This document shows, one piece after another, positions 39,143 to 41,557 of a stretch of 41,557 nt of DNA. Each line of letters starts with the position of its first letter. The stretch's first letter is position 1. Location of the stretch: contig JAJZXI010000004.1 of the NCBI GenBank assembly GCA_021806545.1, positions 1-41,557 of the forward strand, written 5' to 3'. This DNA is from Actinomycetes bacterium (GTDB lineage Bacteria > Actinomycetota > Acidimicrobiia > Acidimicrobiales > Acidimicrobiaceae). A program made the translations under genes and the position numbers. Under the pieces are notes generated by a model. It saw only the letters and a program-made list of their open reading frames with translations. It searched no databases and was not told the origin of the DNA.

Positions 39143-39730
39143 CTACCAGCTTATCAGGGCTTCTCCTTGATTGGCACCTTCTGCGCCCCCAAGCGCAGCC
39201 TCTTGAGCAAACAAGAGCGCAAGCTGCTTCCTGGCTCGATACAGGCGAACCTTAACGTTCGCCTCGGTCTGGTCGGTGGCCTCGGCGATCATTCTGACGC
39301 TATAGCCCATGCCGTAGCGCATGACAAGCAGCTCACGCGTCGCATTGGGTACCTTGTCTAAGAGCGAAATCAAGTCGACCGTCGCTGCGGTAGCCTCGTT
39401 CGGATCCTCCCGAGCAACATCAGCCACCACCGGGGAGCACACCTCGAGGGAGCACTCTCGGTGCGTAATCCGATTCCGAGCCCGCAAGTGCCCCAGCGCC
39501 GAGTTCACGACGATACGGTACACCCACGTCTCATACTTTGAATCGCCCCGAAAGCGCTCAAGCGAGCGAAATACGTTCAAATAGGCGTCCTGCAGCACGT
39601 CGCCGACACTTTCCGCATCTCCAAGGATCCTCATCGCTACGCTCGCGCTTGCGCGTTGCGTACGCTTCAGGATCTCCTCGAAGCTAGGCTTGAGGTCGCC
39701 CACCGCCTGAATCGCCTTTGGCGGAGTCAG
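39143..39730 (-). CDS. ECF-type RNA polymerase sigma factor
   Basis: This protein has sigma-70 region 2 ([20 protein letters not shown], then [15 protein letters not shown]) and region 4 ([20 protein letters not shown] with [15 protein letters not shown]), and no region 1 or 3, so it is an ECF sigma factor. The best start is CTG at 39730: AAGGAG lies five bases upstream and the CTG overlaps the rpmG stop as CTGA, giving 195 residues. A TTG at 39772 or ATG at 39766 lie inside rpmG without a ribosome-binding site. No anti-sigma gene is adjacent; tRNA-Trp follows by seven bases. Target promoters are unknown. Confidence 0.88.
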   Translation of the reverse strand: MTPPKAIQAVGDLKPSFEEILKRTQRASASVAMRILGDAESVGDVLQDAYLNVFRSLERFRGDSKYETWVYRIVVNSALGHLRARNRITHRECSLEVCSPVVADVAREDPNEATAATVDLISLLDKVPNATRELLVMRYGMGYSVRMIAEATDQTEANVKVRLYRARKQLALLFAQEAALGGAEGANQGEALISW

Positions 39731-39891
39731 CGGGTCTCCTTGTGCAACGTGTGCCGACGATCCCATTGGCAAAACTTACGCATCTCGATTCGCTCGCGAT
39801 CGTTCTGCTTGTTCTTCGTCGTGATGTAGTTCCTTCGCTTGCACTCCTCGCACGCAAGGGTAACCTTCACTCGCTTCTCATTCTTTGCCAT
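39727..39891 (-). CDS. rpmG: 50S ribosomal protein L33
   Basis: L33 is a small 50S protein near the E site. The 54 residues ([20 protein letters not shown]...HTLHKETR) are standard in length. The first CxxC (Cys14, Cys17) is present, but the second reads FCQWDRRH, so Asp44 replaces the usual fourth cysteine and zinc binding is doubtful or altered. AGAGG lies six or seven bases before this ATG; another ATG is one codon upstream. It heads the rpmG-sigma-tRNA-Trp-secE-nusG unit. Confidence 0.96.
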   Translation of the reverse strand: MAKNEKRVKVTLACEECKRRNYITTKNKQNDRERIEMRKFCQWDRRHTLHKETR

Positions 39892-40467
39892 CATCTACCT
39901 CTCTCGTGCTGCTCCACACGTCGGCATCGCCTACCTCGGTGGCGTGATACTTTGGGCTATCACCCGCGCCACCACCAAACAGCTTCCCCCATCAGACTAC
40001 TAAGCTGCGAGCACGCTACGTCCCGAACAAGCGAGACAACGCCGGTTCGTTACACCAACTAATCGCGTTTTCGTTCCGCCAGCGTACGCCGCCACCAGCA
40101 TCTCCCCATCTACGATATCAACGTTCACGCCGGCCACGGCTGCTAGGCCGAGCACCCTGATATCTTCGGTCTCTCACGTGTCGGACGAAAATACAGCCAG
40201 CGGTGGTCATCACCAGATCGCGGGGAGTGCATGGAGCCAACAGGGTGCTCGCACGGCGCCGTTCGAATGAGCATCTTCGATCCACGGATATACCTATTGC
40301 CTGCCGGAGCCGTCGATCATGCCACGAGAAAACTTCGAACCCCGCAACGATGGCACCTCACAATCGACCCATCCGCAGTGGGGTCAAGTTCAGGCAACTC
40401 ATCGCCCTACGCAAAAGACCCAGGGCAGGCACCATCGCTCTGGATCAGCTTCCTGACCATGAGTCAT
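39892..40467. other. 576-base stretch without a recognised gene
   Basis: This lies between rpmG and tRNA-Met. I see no family-like reading frame on either strand; plus-strand frames here are antisense to tRNA or to rpmG and match nothing. A 6-bp hairpin (GTGATA/TATCAC, 39944-39963) lies about 50 bases before rpmG. It most likely carries the promoter and leader of the rpmG unit, but I cannot point to convincing -35/-10 elements. Confidence 0.4.
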
Positions 40468-40543
40468 GGTAGCGGCGGTCGGACTCGAACCGACGACCCC
40501 ACGATTATGAGCCGTGTGCTCTTACCTACTGAGCTACGCCGCC
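40468..40543 (-). tRNA. trnM: tRNA-Met (CAT), elongator
   Basis: The cloverleaf has acceptor GGCGGCG/CGCCGCT (a G-U first pair), discriminator A, D-arm GCTC/GAGC, anticodon loop CTCATAA (CAT) and T-arm GTCGG/CCGAC. The paired first position and the lack of three G-C pairs in the anticodon stem argue for elongator rather than initiator. CCA follows directly (40468-40470) and may be encoded. Confidence 0.95.
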
Positions 40544-40549
40544 TTTGAG

Positions 40550-40622
40550 AGCCCCCTGTCGGAATCGAACCGACGACACCAGCCTTACCATGGCTGTGCT
40601 CTGCCGACTGAGCTAAGGGGGC
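40550..40622 (-). tRNA. trnT: tRNA-Thr (GGT)
   Basis: The cloverleaf has acceptor GCCCCCT/AGGGGGC, discriminator T, D-arm GCTC/GAGC, anticodon stem CAGCC/GGCTG with loop ATGGTAA (anticodon GGT) and T-arm GTCGG/CCGAC. It lies six bases upstream of tRNA-Met, so the two are one transcript. The next 35 bases upstream are AT-richer and probably hold the promoter. Confidence 0.96.
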
Positions 40623-40783
40623 AACACGTTGAAGGCTCAATCTATGATATAAGGTAATGAGAATCGATCCTGACGCCATTGGGCTTTTCCCGGCCTCGCC
40701 AGCTTACTTTACAGCGGCGCAGCTCCCCTGGTGAGCCTCACTTCGTGGGGCGGCACGCCTCTAACGAGACCGGGAACCACCTG

Positions 40784-41290
40784 ATGTCATCGCCGGCGGC
40801 GTCTGTCTCTGTTCGCTATCTCGAACCAGGGGATGCCGAACCGCTACGCCAGATCTACAACCATGCCGTGCTCTCATCAACCGCAACCCTCGATATCGAA
40901 CCGCGCAGTCCTTCTGACCAGGAACGATGGCTTGAGTTGCACATGGGCGTCTACCCAACACTGGTTGCGGTCTGTGATGAGCAACCGATCGGTTACGCCT
41001 CGATCTCACCGTTCCGTCCGCGGGCCGGTTATAACTCAACTGTCGAAGACTCCGTCTACATCGATCCCAAGTATCAGGGACAGGGGATTGGTCGCCTCCT
41101 GCTCGAGCGTCTGCTAGCTACGGCGACCTCACTCGGATTCCATAGCTGCATTGCTCACATCGTTGCAGACCACAAGGCATCCCTCAACCTCCACCTCGCC
41201 TGCGGCTTCACCCTGGTTGGTGTCGAGCGCGAAATCGGTCGCAAGTTCGGACGGTGGATCGATATGGCGATCCTCCAACGCCAACTTTGA
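40784..41290 (+). CDS. GNAT N-acetyltransferase (phosphinothricin acetyltransferase-like)
   Basis: This 168-residue protein resembles the Pat/Bar and MddA branch of GNAT acetyltransferases, which acetylate phosphinothricin, methionine sulfoximine or related compounds with acetyl-CoA. Marks are VRYLEPGDAEPLRQIYNHAV, IGYASISPFRPRAGYNST, the acetyl-CoA loop DPKYQGQGIGRLLLERLL and the end RKFGRWIDMAILQ. The ATG at 40784 gives a family-like N-terminus, though no strong ribosome-binding site precedes it; in-frame sequence reaches back to 40679. It is divergent from tRNA-Thr and not part of the ribosomal block. True substrate is unknown. Confidence 0.88.
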   Translation: MSSPAASVSVRYLEPGDAEPLRQIYNHAVLSSTATLDIEPRSPSDQERWLELHMGVYPTLVAVCDEQPIGYASISPFRPRAGYNSTVEDSVYIDPKYQGQGIGRLLLERLLATATSLGFHSCIAHIVADHKASLNLHLACGFTLVGVEREIGRKFGRWIDMAILQRQL

Positions 41291-41557
41291 ACAAACGGGA
41301 GTGCAATCCCTTCCGTGAGCAAGGAATCAAGCGACCGGAACGACGACAGCGCAAAGCATGAAATGACGGATGAAGTCACCGCCGATAATGATGTCAGGGG
41401 TTGGTCTTGTGGTAACGGTGTCGGCGAACGAAGAGTAATCGCAAACGAAGCATCGTGAAGCACCTCTATCATCCCTATCACCTTGTCTGGCGCGAACTAC
41501 CGCCTGACCCGCGATGCTTGCCACGTTGTATCGTGGTTGTGAAACCAGGCAGTTGAT
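41291..41557. other. Window edge, no supported gene
   Basis: After the GNAT gene two short plus-strand GTG frames are linked by a GTGA overlap (41315-41458, 47 codons; 41455-41556, 33 codons). Neither resembles a known protein and the window ends there. I do not call them as genes. Confidence 0.4.

Noticed and set aside
38962-39255. Plus-strand frame with GGTRTPNPRFWRPVLYQLSYY
   Set aside because: It is the antisense of tRNA-Trp, a well-known source of false gene calls; the rest matches nothing.
39718-40062. Plus-strand 114-codon frame over rpmG
   Set aside because: It runs antisense to rpmG and the sigma gene start and has no family-like features.
40231-40548. Plus-strand frame ending GGRTRTDDPTIMSRVLLPTE
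   Set aside because: Its end is the antisense of tRNA-Met, another classic false call; the upstream part resembles no family.
41155-41481. Minus-strand frame over the acetyltransferase end
   Set aside because: Mostly antisense to a well-supported GNAT gene.
41315-41556. Two short plus-strand frames joined by GTGA
   Set aside because: Short, low similarity to anything known, cut off by the window edge; not enough support.
1-41557. CRISPR arrays, insertion sequences, prophage or defence genes
   Set aside because: No repeat arrays, transposase-like proteins or defence domains were seen on either strand.

Overview
The window is a chromosomal segment dominated by one very long minus-strand block of translation and transcription genes. 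Read right to left it runs tRNA-Thr, tRNA-Met, rpmG, an ECF sigma factor, tRNA-Trp, secE, nusG, rplK, rplA, rplJ, rplL, rpoB, rpoC, rpsL, rpsG, fusA, tuf, then the S10, spc and alpha clusters (rpsJ to rplQ with secY, adk, map, infA, rpoA), truA, rplM, rpsI, glmM and glmS. The order tRNA-Thr/tRNA-Met/rpmG/tRNA-Trp/secE/nusG, the acidic N-terminal extension of NusG, zinc-type S14 and moderately high GC suggest an actinobacterium (Actinomycetota). A deep lineage such as Acidimicrobiia is my inference; I cannot run a phylogeny. Left end (1-2556): acpS is translationally coupled to a LysR-type regulator on the minus strand, and a GT4-type glycosyltransferase is divergent to it. The 81-base gap between them carries inverted repeats that look like operator sites. 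Centre (2543-39021): about 36 kb with no opposite-strand gene, most genes overlapping by 1-8 bases or separated by under 70 bases. The wider gaps hold RNA structure: a 12-bp stem and a terminator-like attenuator between rplL and rpoB, a 12-bp hairpin between tuf and rpsJ, and leader-like stretches before rplJ, rplC and fusA. Right end (39063-41557): three tRNA genes, rpmG, a sigma factor coupled to rpmG, a 576-base stretch without a gene, and a plus-strand GNAT acetyltransferase. Functionally this is the growth machinery: ribosomal proteins, elongation factors, RNA polymerase core, NusG, Sec translocon (SecE, SecY), N-terminal methionine removal, adenylate kinase and entry into amino-sugar and peptidoglycan synthesis (GlmS, GlmM). 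I found no mobile element, CRISPR array, defence system or clearly new multi-gene system. The points most worth a second look are the ECF sigma factor built into the rpmG-tRNA-Trp-secE-nusG unit, two genes (infA and that sigma factor) whose best start codon is CTG, a 91-residue lysine/arginine-free acidic tail on ribosomal protein L22, unusual residues in L11 and L33, and the structured rplL-rpoB gap.
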